A stretch of 39,347 nt of DNA from Saprospiraceae bacterium (GTDB taxonomy: Bacteria; Bacteroidota; Bacteroidia; Chitinophagales; Saprospiraceae), in assembly GCA_015490175.1 (NCBI GenBank), contig WFYJ01000133.1, positions 1 through 39,347 on the forward strand, given 5' to 3'. Numbering within the stretch: the first letter of the stretch is position 1; every line of letters starts with the position of its first letter. Below the pieces are notes generated by a model. It was not told the origin of the DNA and did not search any database. It saw only the letters and a list, made by a program, of their open reading frames with translations. A program made the translations under genes and the position numbers. This document shows positions 25,814 to 33,907 of this stretch, piece by piece.

Positions 25814-25919
25814 GGACAGTAGGGGAGGCAGTGGAGAGATGGAGGGAAGGAGCGAAGGAGTGACGTGAGGGTTTGTGGGCAAGTTGTACTTCGAAGTTTT
25901 TGTGCAGCGGGCTCAGAGA

Positions 25920-26867
25920 TCAATCGGGGGAAGGGTCTTCGTCGAACAGGCTGTCGAAAGGTGAGCTCAGCGAAGATCGGTCGGGCAGGCGCGGCGGATG
26001 CGTGGGGTTCTGGTATTTGAGGTGTTTGCGTTCCCAGGCTTCCAGCATTTCCAGACCTTCCTCGGCGAAAATGCCGGCTTCGGGTTCCATGCCTTCGAGC
26101 CATGCACGAAGCCGGTCCATGAGCGCATGCACCTCGGCGGCTTTGTCTTTGAGTCCGTTTTCGATTTCTTCGAAAAGCGCCTGTGTGTCCAGTACGTTGC
26201 GCGCTTCGTTCATGGCATTGGCTGCCGCGCCGAAGGCTGCCGCCTCGCGCTGGCGAAGGGCTATTTCCTCGCGCATGTCTTCCAGCAGCATTCGGGTGTG
26301 CATGGACAGCCGTTCGAGGATCCGGATGACGGTTTCGAGGCGACGGTCGAGCATGCGGTATCGCTCGGTGGTGTGGCGCAGGCGGCCGGCCTTCCTCAGT
26401 TCGAGTGCCCGCCGGGCCGGTTGGGTGAGCCGGGCTGCCCGGTCCAGGTGCCCCTGCATCTTTTGTTTGTTGGCGGCCATAAGTGCTGACAGCCGAGCGC
26501 GGTGTTTGCGCAAGCTGTGGAGGTGCCGCTCCATGTCGGCCAGGTCCTGTTCCAGTCCGGCCAGGTAATCGCGCACGCGACCGGCCGGATTGGTGAAGCC
26601 GAGGCGGGCGAGGATGCGTTGCCACCACCCGACCCAGCCGCGCCACAGTGCCCGGCGCATGCGCGGATCGAAGAGGAGGAAGGCGATCAGTCCCAGGCTG
26701 CTCAGGGCCAGGCTGATCAGCACCACGTTCCCGATCAATCGGCCCAACATGGGGATCAGCCAGAAGCACACGAGTCCACCCAGCGCCGCAGCCAGCACCA
26801 GCAGCATCACTCCTGCAATCAGGTGTGTGCCCCGGTCGTACCTCATATGTCGGGGCCGTCGGGTCAT
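25920..26867 (-). CDS. Membrane-anchored coiled-coil protein of unknown function
   Basis: This 315-residue protein has two hydrophobic helices near the N-terminus (about residues 15-41 and 45-66), then a long, strongly charged helical region (about 95-275) with heptad-like patterns, and a proline/serine-rich acidic tail. I do not recognise a named family with confidence. The layout, two membrane helices followed by a cytoplasmic coiled coil, resembles XpaC-like proteins that accompany TelA, but no TelA gene is in the window. The start may be 26867 or the ATG at 26846. It lies 28 bases downstream of another coiled-coil gene on the same strand, so the two are likely co-expressed and may interact. 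Confidence 0.65.
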   Translation of the reverse strand: MTRRPRHMRYDRGTHLIAGVMLLVLAAALGGLVCFWLIPMLGRLIGNVVLISLALSSLGLIAFLLFDPRMRRALWRGWVGWWQRILARLGFTNPAGRVRDYLAGLEQDLADMERHLHSLRKHRARLSALMAANKQKMQGHLDRAARLTQPARRALELRKAGRLRHTTERYRMLDRRLETVIRILERLSMHTRMLLEDMREEIALRQREAAAFGAAANAMNEARNVLDTQALFEEIENGLKDKAAEVHALMDRLRAWLEGMEPEAGIFAEEGLEMLEAWERKHLKYQNPTHPPRLPDRSSLSSPFDSLFDEDPSPD

Positions 26868-26895
26868 GCAATGAACAGGTTGGATTGGTTCTGAA

Positions 26896-27456
26896 TCAGC
26901 CCGGGAGGAGCTTGTCGAGTTGCTGCAGATCCTGTTCGATCTGATTGCGCAAGCTCCGCCAGGTGTGTTCGAATTTGGCCTTGGTTCCTTCCAGCTTGTC
27001 CAGCTCCTGTTGCAGGTCTTGGCCTGCCCGTGCCAGTACTTCTTCGGCCTTGGCTACCTTTTGCTGCAGCTCTTCGATCTGAGCCTTCCACTGGGCCACC
27101 TTGGCTTTCAGTTGTGCTACCTCCTTTTCGCGCGTGACGACTTTTTCGTCCAGCCGCTTCTTGAGAGCAGCATCGAATTTCTGCTTTTCCTTCTCCAACA
27201 CATCCTGGTAGTGTCTGGCCGTTTTGAGCAACTTTTCTTTCGACAGCCCTACCGTGGATGCCGTGGCAAAGGCCGATTTGATGGCGGTTTCTTCATCCAT
27301 CTCCATGTCCTGCATCAGGCGCTGAACGGCTTCCCGGAACTCCAGATAGTCAAAGCCCGGGAGGTTTTGCTCTTCCAGTGCCTTGACCAATACCTTGAGG
27401 CTGCGTTCGTCCAGGCCCGAAACGTCGCCGAAGATTTTTATCAGATCTTTTTGCAT
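26896..27456 (-). CDS. Cytoplasmic coiled-coil protein of unknown function
   Basis: This 186-residue protein has no signal peptide or membrane helix. Residues about 1-80 form a compact helical domain ('IFGDVSGLDERSLKVLVKAL', then 'FREAVQRLMQDMEMDEETAI'). Residues about 80-185 are a continuous coiled coil of Lys/Glu/Gln heptads. It appears to be a conserved Bacteroidota hypothetical of the kind found beside membrane-stress genes, but that is from memory and uncertain. It is first in a two-gene unit with the membrane coiled-coil protein, behind its own promoter box at 27518-27525. Confidence 0.72.
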   Translation of the reverse strand: MQKDLIKIFGDVSGLDERSLKVLVKALEEQNLPGFDYLEFREAVQRLMQDMEMDEETAIKSAFATASTVGLSKEKLLKTARHYQDVLEKEKQKFDAALKKRLDEKVVTREKEVAQLKAKVAQWKAQIEELQQKVAKAEEVLARAGQDLQQELDKLEGTKAKFEHTWRSLRNQIEQDLQQLDKLLPG

Positions 27457-27517
27457 AATTCGGTTGGTTGGTGATGTGCTTCAGTTTGTTTGCACCCGGC
27501 AGTTGCAGATAGCCGGG

Positions 27518-27525
27518 CAAACATA
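27518..27525 (-). promoter_or_regulatory. Bacteroidota-type -7 box for the coiled-coil gene pair
   Basis: The minus strand reads TATGTTTG followed by C, a full match to TAnnTTTG, 62 bases before the start at 27456. No obvious -33 element is seen. Confidence 0.6.
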
Positions 27526-27577
27526 GAGACGGGCGATGATTCAGTCAGCGAAATATAGACCAAAGCGCGGCTTCCGT

Positions 27578-30500
27578 CTATGGAGTGCGGGGCAATCTTG
27601 CTTGCGCAATCTCGATGGTGCTGAACCCGCCCCCTCTGGGCCGCACCAGTACCTGCACCGGAATGCGCTCCTTCAATTCCTTCACGTGCGAAATGACCCC
27701 CACGAGGCGTCCCGAACTGCGCAGGCTTTCCAGCACTTCCATGGCGGTGTCCAGGTTTTTGTCATCCAGCGTGCCGAAGCCCTCGTCAATGAACAGGGAG
27801 TCCACCTGAATCTTGCCGCCGGCCATTTCGGCGAGCCCCAGCGCCAGGGCCAGACTGACCAGAAACGACTCTCCGCCGGACAGCGAGCTCACCGGGCGCA
27901 TCGTATCGGCCTGAAACTGGTCCAGGATGTAGAGGTCCAGATTGACGGTGTTGCCCTTGGCATCCACCATGGCGTGCAGGCGGTAGCGCCCCTGCAGCAG
28001 TCTGGCCAGTTGCCTGTTGGCATGGCCGATGAGCTGTCGCAAAGTAAGGGCCTGTGCCAGGGTTCGGAATTTCTGTCCTTCGGCACTGCCGATGAGGTCC
28101 GACAGGGCCTGCCAGCGCTCGGCATCGCGCGTCAGGGCTTCCAGCTCCGCTCGCAGTTTGCCGGCACGCTGCTCATTGTCGCGGTGGTCGGCCAGTTGCT
28201 GCTCGAGGCGTCCCTTTGCCTTCAGCAGTTCGTCTCTGGCCTGTTCGGCTTCCGCCCTCAGCTTTCCCCATTCCTCTATGGCTTTCACCGGATCGCCCTG
28301 CTCGCCCAAAAGAGGTAGCAGCTGTCGCCAAATTTCTTCGACCTTTTTTCGTTGCGCTTGCTGCTGTTTGCCCTTTTCCTCGATCCTGCCCTTGAGCTCC
28401 ATGAGCTGTTCCTCCAGGTCTTTTAGCCCGTATTGATAATCCTCTTCCGCCTTTCGCAAATTCTCCTCTTCGTCTTCCCATTGCCTGCGCTCGTCGGCTA
28501 CCCGGCGGTCGCCAAACTTTTCCCTGCGGTTCTGTATCAACATTTCCAGAGTTTTCTTTTCCTTTTCCAGGATTTTCTCGCTGGTCAAAATATCTTTTTC
28601 AAACTGTTCGAGCCGCTGGCGTTTCCCGTCGCGTTCACCTTTCTTGCCCGCCAGTTTTTCCGAAATATCCTGAAGTTCCTTCCGGTGTTTTTCGGAATCG
28701 GCCAGCTCGCTTTTCAGGCGGGACAGCAGGGTGGAGGAGAGGGTTTCTGCAATGCCCGCTTTTCTGATTCTGTCGGTGATGCGTTTTTTCAGGGATGCCT
28801 GTTCCTCATCTTTTTCTTTGATCTGATCCTGGATGCGGGACAACTCCTCGCTGCGCGACTGTATGTGCCGTTGGGCTTCTTTCAGGGCTTCCCTGACCTC
28901 ATCGAGGGATTTTTTCCATTGCTGCCATTGCCCGGCGAGGGATTTCAGGCGCTGAGCCCTTGTTCGGGTCGTGGCTTGCGCACTTTTGAGCGCTTTCAGC
29001 CATTGCGGCCACTCGCTTTCCGGCCGTGGCTCTGGCAGTTCGTTTTTCAGGATGGCGATCTCCCGTTCGAGTCTGGTGATTTTGTCCTTTGTTTCCTGCA
29101 ATTCATTGCTTTTTGCTCCGATTTGCCGCTTCAGGAAATCCACTCGCGCCTTCTGGTGGCTGATTTTTCCGGTCAGGGAGTCTTTCTCGGCTTTCAAAGC
29201 GGCGAGGTGCTGCTCGGCTTCATCAACTCTGGACGCGATGCCATGTTTCAGGGCGGGGTGATGGGTGGCGCCGCAGAGAGGGCAAGGCTCACCTTCCTGC
29301 AGTTTGTCGCGATGGGCGGCCAGGTCGCGGGCCAGCATTTCGAGGTCGCGTCGGCGCTCGGCTTCCCTGATGGCGGTTTCCACTGCCGGCAGCCTGGCCT
29401 CGAGCTGCTTCAGTGCTCTTTCGGTGGTTTTGAGTTCTCTTTTTTGCTTTGCAAATTCCGCTTCGAGGTGCTGTGCTTTCGTCCCTGTTTCCCGCAGTTC
29501 CTTCAGTGTGGCTATGCCCGTTTCGAGGCGGTGCATGGTTTGCTGCAGGTCCAGTTGTTGCTGGTGCAAGTGTTCAAGCGTTTCGGGCAGTTTTTCCGGC
29601 CGGATGTCCGTTTCATCGAGTACCATGCGGAGCTGCCGGCCCTCTTTTTCGAGTGTCGTCTTGTCGTCTTCGAGCTTCAGCGCAGCGGCTTCCTTCTGCT
29701 CGATTTCCTTTTGAATCCGGGCCTCTTTTTCGCGCAGCTCTTTGAGCTGTTGCGCGAGTTCCCGAGTGCGGTTCCAGTCATTCTCGATGGCCTTCAATTC
29801 GGGGTGGAGTGCTTCCAGCCAGGGCCGCTCGTCCAGCCACTTTTGCTTTTCAGCCTTTTTTTGCTCGAGCGACCCGATTTCATCGTCGAGCTGCACAATT
29901 GCCTGGTCCAGGTTGTTTTTGGCCCGCTTGCGCTCCTCGAGCTGTTTTTGCGCACTTTCTACCCTTTGCTGCTGCAGGGCGATCTCGTGGTCCATCTGTT
30001 GCATGGCCTCCCAGCGCTGTTCCAGTTCATCCTTTTTTGCGCGATGAGTCTCCAGCGCCTGGCGCGCGTGGTCAAGCTTTTCCTTCAGCGGAGCCACTTG
30101 CTTTTCTGCTTTGGACTGTGCTGTACGGGCTTCGGCGATTTCCTTTTCCAACCGCTGTAATTCATTTTGCGCATCTTCATATTCGCAGGCCTTGTCGATG
30201 TGTTGCTCCAGTTTCCCGATCGTTCGGGCATGTCGGGCAGCTTCACTTTCGAACGCTTTCATCCGAGCCCGGATGTCGGCTATTTGTTCTTCCGTGAGGA
30301 GTTTGAGCTCGGCCAGGCGATTCCGGGCGACTTCCACTGCCGTGCGTTTCTCCCTGGCCAGTTGGAAGCAGTACTTCGAAAGCTCGCCGTAGATTTCCGT
30401 GCCGGTCAGCCCTTCGAGGATGTCGGCCCGCTCGCGACCGGAAGCCTTCAGGAAGTTGGTAAAGGCGCCTTGCGGCAAAAACACCGTGCGGGTAAACTGG

Positions 30501-30940
30501 TCGTATGTCAGGCCTAACAAGCGCTCGATGGCCTTGTCGGCTTCCCGTTTTTTTTCGGCTGTTACCTGCCATGCTCCGGTATGCCTGTCGAAAACGGCGA
30601 CGGTGCGCGTGGCGGCATTGAGCCGGCCTTTGTTGGCGCCCCGCCGCTTGCGCGTGATCTCCCAGCGCGCCATCACCTGCTGTCCGTTCATCTCGAAGAT
30701 CACTTCCGCAAATGCTTCCGCTGCGCCATGACTCACCACTTCCGTGAAATTGCCATCGTGGCGCGCGATGCGACCATAGAGTGCCAGCGTGATGGCATCC
30801 AGAATGGTGGACTTCCCCGCACCGGTGGGTCCGGCGATGACGAACAGGCCGGCCCCCCTGAATGGCGGCGCTTCGAAGTCGAGCGTGTGGGTCCCTGCAA
30901 GCGAATGGATGTTGCAAATGCATACTTTCCGGATGCGCAT
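27578..30940 (-). CDS. sbcC: Exonuclease SbcCD subunit C (Rad50-like ATPase)
   Basis: SbcC is the SMC-like ATPase that, with the nuclease SbcD, opens and degrades hairpins and blocked DNA ends. The 1120-residue protein has Walker A 'GPTGAGKST' (residues 37-45) and the conserved 'FLPQGAF' Q-loop near residue 157. Two long coiled-coil arms are joined by the zinc hook 'CPLC' (Cys553, Cys556), almost exactly in the middle. The signature motif 'LSGGE' is at 1020-1024 and Walker B 'SLFIDEG' has Asp1052-Glu1053. The length is normal for the family. Its ATG lies 3 bases after the sbcD stop, so the pair is translationally linked. A 13-mer variant lies at 30467-30479 in the Q-loop codons. Confidence 0.95.
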   Translation of the reverse strand: MRIRKVCICNIHSLAGTHTLDFEAPPFRGAGLFVIAGPTGAGKSTILDAITLALYGRIARHDGNFTEVVSHGAAEAFAEVIFEMNGQQVMARWEITRKRRGANKGRLNAATRTVAVFDRHTGAWQVTAEKKREADKAIERLLGLTYDQFTRTVFLPQGAFTNFLKASGRERADILEGLTGTEIYGELSKYCFQLAREKRTAVEVARNRLAELKLLTEEQIADIRARMKAFESEAARHARTIGKLEQHIDKACEYEDAQNELQRLEKEIAEARTAQSKAEKQVAPLKEKLDHARQALETHRAKKDELEQRWEAMQQMDHEIALQQQRVESAQKQLEERKRAKNNLDQAIVQLDDEIGSLEQKKAEKQKWLDERPWLEALHPELKAIENDWNRTRELAQQLKELREKEARIQKEIEQKEAAALKLEDDKTTLEKEGRQLRMVLDETDIRPEKLPETLEHLHQQQLDLQQTMHRLETGIATLKELRETGTKAQHLEAEFAKQKRELKTTERALKQLEARLPAVETAIREAERRRDLEMLARDLAAHRDKLQEGEPCPLCGATHHPALKHGIASRVDEAEQHLAALKAEKDSLTGKISHQKARVDFLKRQIGAKSNELQETKDKITRLEREIAILKNELPEPRPESEWPQWLKALKSAQATTRTRAQRLKSLAGQWQQWKKSLDEVREALKEAQRHIQSRSEELSRIQDQIKEKDEEQASLKKRITDRIRKAGIAETLSSTLLSRLKSELADSEKHRKELQDISEKLAGKKGERDGKRQRLEQFEKDILTSEKILEKEKKTLEMLIQNRREKFGDRRVADERRQWEDEEENLRKAEEDYQYGLKDLEEQLMELKGRIEEKGKQQQAQRKKVEEIWRQLLPLLGEQGDPVKAIEEWGKLRAEAEQARDELLKAKGRLEQQLADHRDNEQRAGKLRAELEALTRDAERWQALSDLIGSAEGQKFRTLAQALTLRQLIGHANRQLARLLQGRYRLHAMVDAKGNTVNLDLYILDQFQADTMRPVSSLSGGESFLVSLALALGLAEMAGGKIQVDSLFIDEGFGTLDDKNLDTAMEVLESLRSSGRLVGVISHVKELKERIPVQVLVRPRGGGFSTIEIAQARLPRTP

Positions 30941-30943
30941 GGG

Positions 30944-32167
30944 TCAGGTTTTGTCCTTTTGCTGGTATTGTTCGAGCAGCTCTTTGAAAGTGTCGTGCAG
31001 CCGTTTCGCCTCTTCTCCTTCGATGCCGTTGTGTGCCAGCACGAAGTCGAACACTTCCGAAGGGGCCAGATGGCGCAGATCCTCTTCGGGCACCGCATCT
31101 TCGGCATGGGGCGTGTCGGTGGTGAGCGTCACCTTCAGCACGCGCAGCGGCAGCCCTTCGGCAGCTTCTTTTACCACGGCCATGGGTTGGGCGGGCATGC
31201 CGCCCCGACAGTCGAGTTGTACCCAGATCCAGGGTTCGAGCGGCTCGTCATGCCTTTCGGCAAATGCCGCCAGGCGCTCGCGCAACGCTTCCGGACGACA
31301 CGCGACTTTTTTCAGACGGCGGCTGAGCGGCACCGCGCGGGCCTCCACTTGCGTCAGCTTGCGGCCCTCGAATGCGAGCAACCACACCAGCTTGTCGTCG
31401 GGTATTTCGCTGAAGCCGAGCGGAATGAGCGAGCCCGAATATCGGATCCTGCCCTGCGGGTCGAGCGCCTGTGCCCTGTGGATGTGGCCAAGGGCTACGT
31501 AATCGAAAACTTCCGGGAAATCCGAAGTTTCCATGTTGGCCTTGTCGCCCATGTAAATGTTGTCCTGCGCTTCCGGGTCTTCGCATTGGGCCACGTAAAG
31601 ATGCCCGGTGGCGATGAGGGGCACGCCGGCGGCACCCCATTGCTGTTGGAGCGCGGCGCCGATCCGGCGGTAGTGGGCCTTGAGGTTGGCGCGGCGGCGC
31701 TGGATGGCTTCGGTGGGCGCTTCGCCGGGGCGCGCGGGCAGGATGACCGCATCGCGCAAAAAGGGCACGGCGGCCACAACGGCCATGAGTTGCCCTTGCG
31801 CGTCGCGAATGGGAAGGATTTCCTTTTCGACCTCTTCGTCGCCGGCTCCCACGATCTGGATGCCATGGCGGTTGAGGAACGCGTCGGCGAGGTGCAGGGT
31901 GGCCGGCGAGTCGTGGTTGCCGCCCGTGATGACGACCCTACACCTGCCCGCGCGGGTGACGCGTTCCAGGAAGCGGTAGTACATCTCGCGGGCATGGTTG
32001 GGCGGGTTGGTCACGTCGTAAATGTCGCCGGAAACGATGAGCAAATCGGCTGCTTCCTCTTCGATGAGCGCTGCCAACCAGTCGAGTGCGCGCTGGTGTT
32101 CTTCCTGCCGGCTGTGGCCGTGGAGCTGCTGTCCCAGATGCCAGTCGGAAGTGTGAATGATTTTCAT
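30944..32167 (-). CDS. sbcD: Exonuclease SbcCD subunit D (Mre11-like nuclease)
   Basis: SbcD is the manganese-dependent phosphoesterase subunit of the SbcCD complex. The 407-residue protein shows all five phosphodiesterase motifs: 'SDWHLG' (Asp8, His10), 'SGDIYD', 'GGNHDS', 'TGHLY' and 'LGHIHRA'. A C-terminal domain (about residues 270-400) binds the SbcC base. I chose ATG 32167, where the family homology starts; an ATG seven codons upstream adds only basic residues. It is first in the sbcD-sbcC unit, behind a repeat-filled spacer. The dispersed 13-mer lies at 31253-31265. Confidence 0.95.
   Translation of the reverse strand: MKIIHTSDWHLGQQLHGHSRQEEHQRALDWLAALIEEEAADLLIVSGDIYDVTNPPNHAREMYYRFLERVTRAGRCRVVITGGNHDSPATLHLADAFLNRHGIQIVGAGDEEVEKEILPIRDAQGQLMAVVAAVPFLRDAVILPARPGEAPTEAIQRRRANLKAHYRRIGAALQQQWGAAGVPLIATGHLYVAQCEDPEAQDNIYMGDKANMETSDFPEVFDYVALGHIHRAQALDPQGRIRYSGSLIPLGFSEIPDDKLVWLLAFEGRKLTQVEARAVPLSRRLKKVACRPEALRERLAAFAERHDEPLEPWIWVQLDCRGGMPAQPMAVVKEAAEGLPLRVLKVTLTTDTPHAEDAVPEEDLRHLAPSEVFDFVLAHNGIEGEEAKRLHDTFKELLEQYQQKDKT
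31253..31265 (+). repeat. Dispersed 13-mer GCCTTTCGGCAAA, copy 6
   Basis: Exact copy inside sbcD on the non-coding strand, where the coding strand reads Phe-Ala-Glu-Arg. Confidence 0.75.
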
Positions 32168-32212
32168 GTTTCTCTTTACTCGCATCAAAGTGGTTTGGAA
32201 AAATCCTGTTGC

Positions 32213-32375
32213 AATGGTTTAGGGTTTAGAGTTTAAAGTTTTTCTTATTGACTATCAGTTTTTTTGTCAAATCCTCGATTCTTCTGTTCCTCAGCCAAAA
32301 ACCGCAGCCTTCGGCCGCAGCTTCACGCAGTTTGTCCATTGTCTATCGTCCATAGACCATCGTCCATCGTCAAAA
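32213..32375. repeat. Mosaic of short-period repeats upstream of sbcD
   Basis: Three heptamers of the TTTAGGG type lie at about 32217-32238. A TCAAATCCTCGATT box is at 32267-32280. A CCGCAGCCTTCGGCCGCAG segment shared with bases 181-199 is at about 32312-32330. An array of five heptamers (TCCATTG, TCTATCG, TCCATAG, ACCATCG, TCCATCG) runs from 32335 to 32369. No gene is visible between 32168 and 32418. Confidence 0.75.
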
Positions 32376-32418
32376 ATTCCCAAACCGGATTGCGTTGGGT
32401 ATACAAATTGTTGCAGAG

Positions 32419-33657
32419 TCATTGCCGGACGAAGAACAACCTGCCCGATACCGCCCGGCCTTCCTTGTCGTGGTAGCCGACGTAAAAATAGACGCCCGAA
32501 GGGATATTGTTGGGTTGCCACTGCCGGGTTTCATTTGCCGAAAGGCGGAAAGAAGCAAGGGTGCGTCCCTGGACATCGAACAGGCGCATGTGCAGGGGCC
32601 GGGCGCCATTCCATGTGAATTCCAGGCCGTTGGCGAGGGGGCGGATCTGCAATGGGACTTCCGCAGCGGGTTCCGAAGCCGGGGTGGGCAAGGGCCACCA
32701 CTGCACCGTTGGGAGCCGGAGCAGGCGCGCGGGCAACGGTCCGAACTGCTCCGAACCGATGATGCCGCTGCCTGGCCGGACAAAAGCCAGGGCTTCGGTC
32801 TGGCCGCTCGTCAGCACCGAGCCCAGCTCGATGCGGCGCCTGTTTTTCGAAAACGGATTGCCGGTCGGCGGCAACTGCATGGGGGTGTCGTAGCACAGCC
32901 AGAGAAACGATGTGGCCGTTTGCACATTGTAGCCCAGCAGGACGAGCGCGCCGGCGGGGTCTATGGCGGCATCGGTGATCTGGCCGTCGCAGTCGAACGA
33001 CTGGCGCAGCAGGGCGGTGTGCGTGCCGGGCGTGGCGGGCAGCACGTAGTGTCTGGTCTGGAACGAGTTCCAGCCCTTGGTGAAGAGATGCAGGCTGTCG
33101 CCAAAAAACACCACCGCCTCGCAGTCGAAATCTTCTTTCTCGTCCGGTGGCAGGGATTCGTCCCAGTCTTCATAGCTGAACTGGATGATGTCGGGCGTCA
33201 GTTCGGCGCCGACGGCCAGTTGGTCGAGGTCGATGCGGTAGATGCGCAAGACGCTGCGTTCGCCGTTGTTGTTGCCCACGTCGGCCACGAACAGGTGGGT
33301 GTCGCTGCGCGTCAAGGCTTCCCAGTCTTCGTTCGTCACCGCCGCCACGTCAGCTTGTCCGACGATCGAGCCTGCGAGCGTGTCTATGGCATAGAGCACC
33401 GGCTCGTTGCCGCTGTCGTTGATGCCCCACAGCAGGCCGTCGTGCCAGACCAGACCGGACAATTCCGACACCTGCGGATCGAGTACACTCATCAAGGCGG
33501 GCTGGTAAGAAGTGGGCGGATAGGTGCACGAGCCGTCGTTTTGCTGTGCTTGCGGGTCGAAGTTGGAGGCCATGGGATCGGTACAGCCGGATTGTGCGTG
33601 CGTGCCGGCGAGCGAAATCAGCAGCGTGGTGATCCACGTGAGCAAGATGGGTTTCAT
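32419..33657 (-). CDS. Secreted protein with type IX secretion (Por-type) C-terminal signal
   Basis: This 412-residue protein has a signal peptide (residues 1-21, ending 'AGTHAQ'). Next comes a cysteine-containing calcium-loop-like motif 'GCTDPMASNFDP' with 'NDGSCTY', common at the N-terminus of T9SS cargo. A beta-propeller-like central region (about 50-320) has strands such as 'LVWHDGLLWGINDSG' and 'DWEALTRSDTHLFVADVGNN'. The last 80 residues form a type A sorting domain ('MRLFDVQGRTLASF' to 'GVYFYVGY' and terminal 'RLFFVRQ'). It should be exported to the cell surface or medium. No catalytic motif was recognised. CACATTTG at 33674-33681 (minus strand) is a one-mismatch -7 box. The start is set at the signal peptide. 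Confidence 0.82.
   Translation of the reverse strand: MKPILLTWITTLLISLAGTHAQSGCTDPMASNFDPQAQQNDGSCTYPPTSYQPALMSVLDPQVSELSGLVWHDGLLWGINDSGNEPVLYAIDTLAGSIVGQADVAAVTNEDWEALTRSDTHLFVADVGNNNGERSVLRIYRIDLDQLAVGAELTPDIIQFSYEDWDESLPPDEKEDFDCEAVVFFGDSLHLFTKGWNSFQTRHYVLPATPGTHTALLRQSFDCDGQITDAAIDPAGALVLLGYNVQTATSFLWLCYDTPMQLPPTGNPFSKNRRRIELGSVLTSGQTEALAFVRPGSGIIGSEQFGPLPARLLRLPTVQWWPLPTPASEPAAEVPLQIRPLANGLEFTWNGARPLHMRLFDVQGRTLASFRLSANETRQWQPNNIPSGVYFYVGYHDKEGRAVSGRLFFVRQ
32534..32546 (-). repeat. Dispersed 13-mer TTTGCCGAAAGGC, copy 7
   Basis: Exact copy inside the T9SS sorting domain coding region, read there as Arg-Leu-Ser-Ala-Asn. The strand is that of the GCCTTTCGGCAAA form. Confidence 0.75.
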
Positions 33658-33818
33658 GAGGGCCTGTTTTCTGCAAATGTGCGACCTGCAGCGGAAAAGG
33701 CGCCATTGGCCAGTGCTTTTCCGGAGCGATAAGGTGTATTTTCCGCTCCGAATCTGCATCCACTGCAACGGCATGGGGTATGAGGGTTGCGTTTTTTCTC
33801 TGGCTGTCAGGCGTTTGG

Positions 33819-33856
33819 TCAAATCCTCGATTACCTCGGGAAAAACTGTTCCTCGT
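33819..33856. repeat. Diverged copy of the TCAAATCCTCG box
   Basis: TCAAATCCTCGATT at 33819-33832 is followed after a short insertion by TGTTCCTCG. It lies in the divergent spacer between the secreted protein gene and the nicotinamidase-like gene. Confidence 0.6.
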
Positions 33857-33907
33857 CCCTTGCCATCGTTTGAACAATCTTGCGATTTTTTGCACCGAGC
33901 ATCGAGA

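Larger units (their letters stand above)
25555..25919. other. Intergenic region upstream of the giant adhesin gene
   Basis: No gene is supported in these 365 bases. They hold the adhesin promoter box (25730-25737), an inverted repeat AAAAACTGAA / TTCAGTTTTT (25770-25779 and 25804-25813) with a 24-base loop, and a purine-rich stretch of GGAG-like repeats at about 25829-25866. Confidence 0.6.

Noticed and set aside
32217-32238. Telomere-like TTTAGGG repeat
   Set aside because: Only three degenerate units occur within a mosaic bacterial intergenic repeat; similar heptamers of other sequence occur nearby.
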